64,000 bases of DNA from Bacteroidia bacterium (GTDB lineage: Bacteria > Bacteroidota > Bacteroidia > Bacteroidales > CAJPTX01), in assembly GCA_905373475.1 (NCBI GenBank), contig CAJPTC010000002.1, positions 1 to 64,000 of the forward strand. Direction: 5' to 3'. A model generated the notes under the pieces. That model was not told the DNA's origin. It worked only from the letters and a program-made list of their open reading frames with translations, and did not search any database. Within the stretch, counting starts at the first letter, position 1. Each line of letters opens with the position of its first letter. Made by a program: the position numbers and the translations under genes. Positions 63,797 through 64,000 of this stretch are shown here, piece after piece.

Positions 63797-64000
63797 TTCT
63801 CTCTATTTGATAAACGAAGATACGGAAATTAAATAGAGGCTTACCCTAAAAGTATCCCCGCTAGCAAAACACTCATCGCACACAGAATGTGTTAATTTTC
63901 AAATTGACGAGTATGCTAGCACAGCTAAACTCACAATACAAGGCGTATAGAACGCAAGAGCTTTTGCGCTTTGCGTAGCAGCCTACCCACCAAAGCTGTA

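Overview
The window looks like a chromosomal piece of an anaerobic, oral- or gut-type Bacteroidales bacterium, closest in gene style to Porphyromonas and relatives. Five large secreted proteins end in type IX secretion system (T9SS) C-terminal sorting domains. A DUF4271-hemD-rnpA-yidD block has the order familiar from Bacteroidales. Several promoters fit the Bacteroidetes -7 consensus TAnnTTTG, and several membrane proteins are typical of the phylum (DUF5723, OmpA/PD40, GSCFA). I cannot assign a species from the sequence alone.

Layout. 0-27 kb: mostly minus-strand surface genes. A ten-repeat T9SS cargo protein (171-3224) is followed by a universal stress protein and a polyprenyl diphosphate synthase, tRNA-Gly(CCC), and the first of three AAA-ATPase/PD-(D/E)XK genes. 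Then come two BspA-like leucine-rich-repeat surface proteins (1.5 and 1.75 thousand residues) and a giant subtilisin-family protease of 3129 residues. 27-28.5 kb: a gene-free stretch packed with short hairpin modules, partly in tandem units of about 140 bp. 28.5-38 kb: an orphan methyl-accepting chemotaxis protein, the second AAA/PD-(D/E)XK gene, a sigma(ECF)-CDF-GSCFA group, an outer-membrane barrel and a fifth T9SS cargo (Ig-like repeats). 38-47 kb: housekeeping genes (yidD, rnpA, hemD, DUF4271), a solitary adenine-type DNA methyltransferase and a complete aroB-aroD-aroE-aroA shikimate block. 47-64 kb: a lipoprotein/DUF5723/OmpA operon, a PpiD-like foldase, pbpC with a glutaminyl cyclase, two small membrane or anchored proteins, xseA, and the third AAA/PD-(D/E)XK gene convergent with xseA.

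How the parts fit. The five T9SS cargos, the glutaminyl cyclase (cargos of this system often carry N-terminal pyroglutamate after signal peptidase cleavage before Gln; four of the five cargo signal peptides here appear to end just before Gln or close to it), the PpiD-type foldase and the lipoprotein/DUF5723/OmpA operon together describe an envelope built for exporting and anchoring surface adhesins and proteases. The T9SS core itself is not in the window.

Most unusual: (i) a family of composite hairpin elements (27.3-28.4 kb, 7.5 kb, 32.2 kb) whose stems are kept by paired base changes; (ii) three AAA-ATPase/PD-(D/E)XK paralogues, two of which share a 459-bp block identical base for base inside otherwise diverged genes, a mark of recent gene conversion, with hairpin elements upstream of the same two genes.
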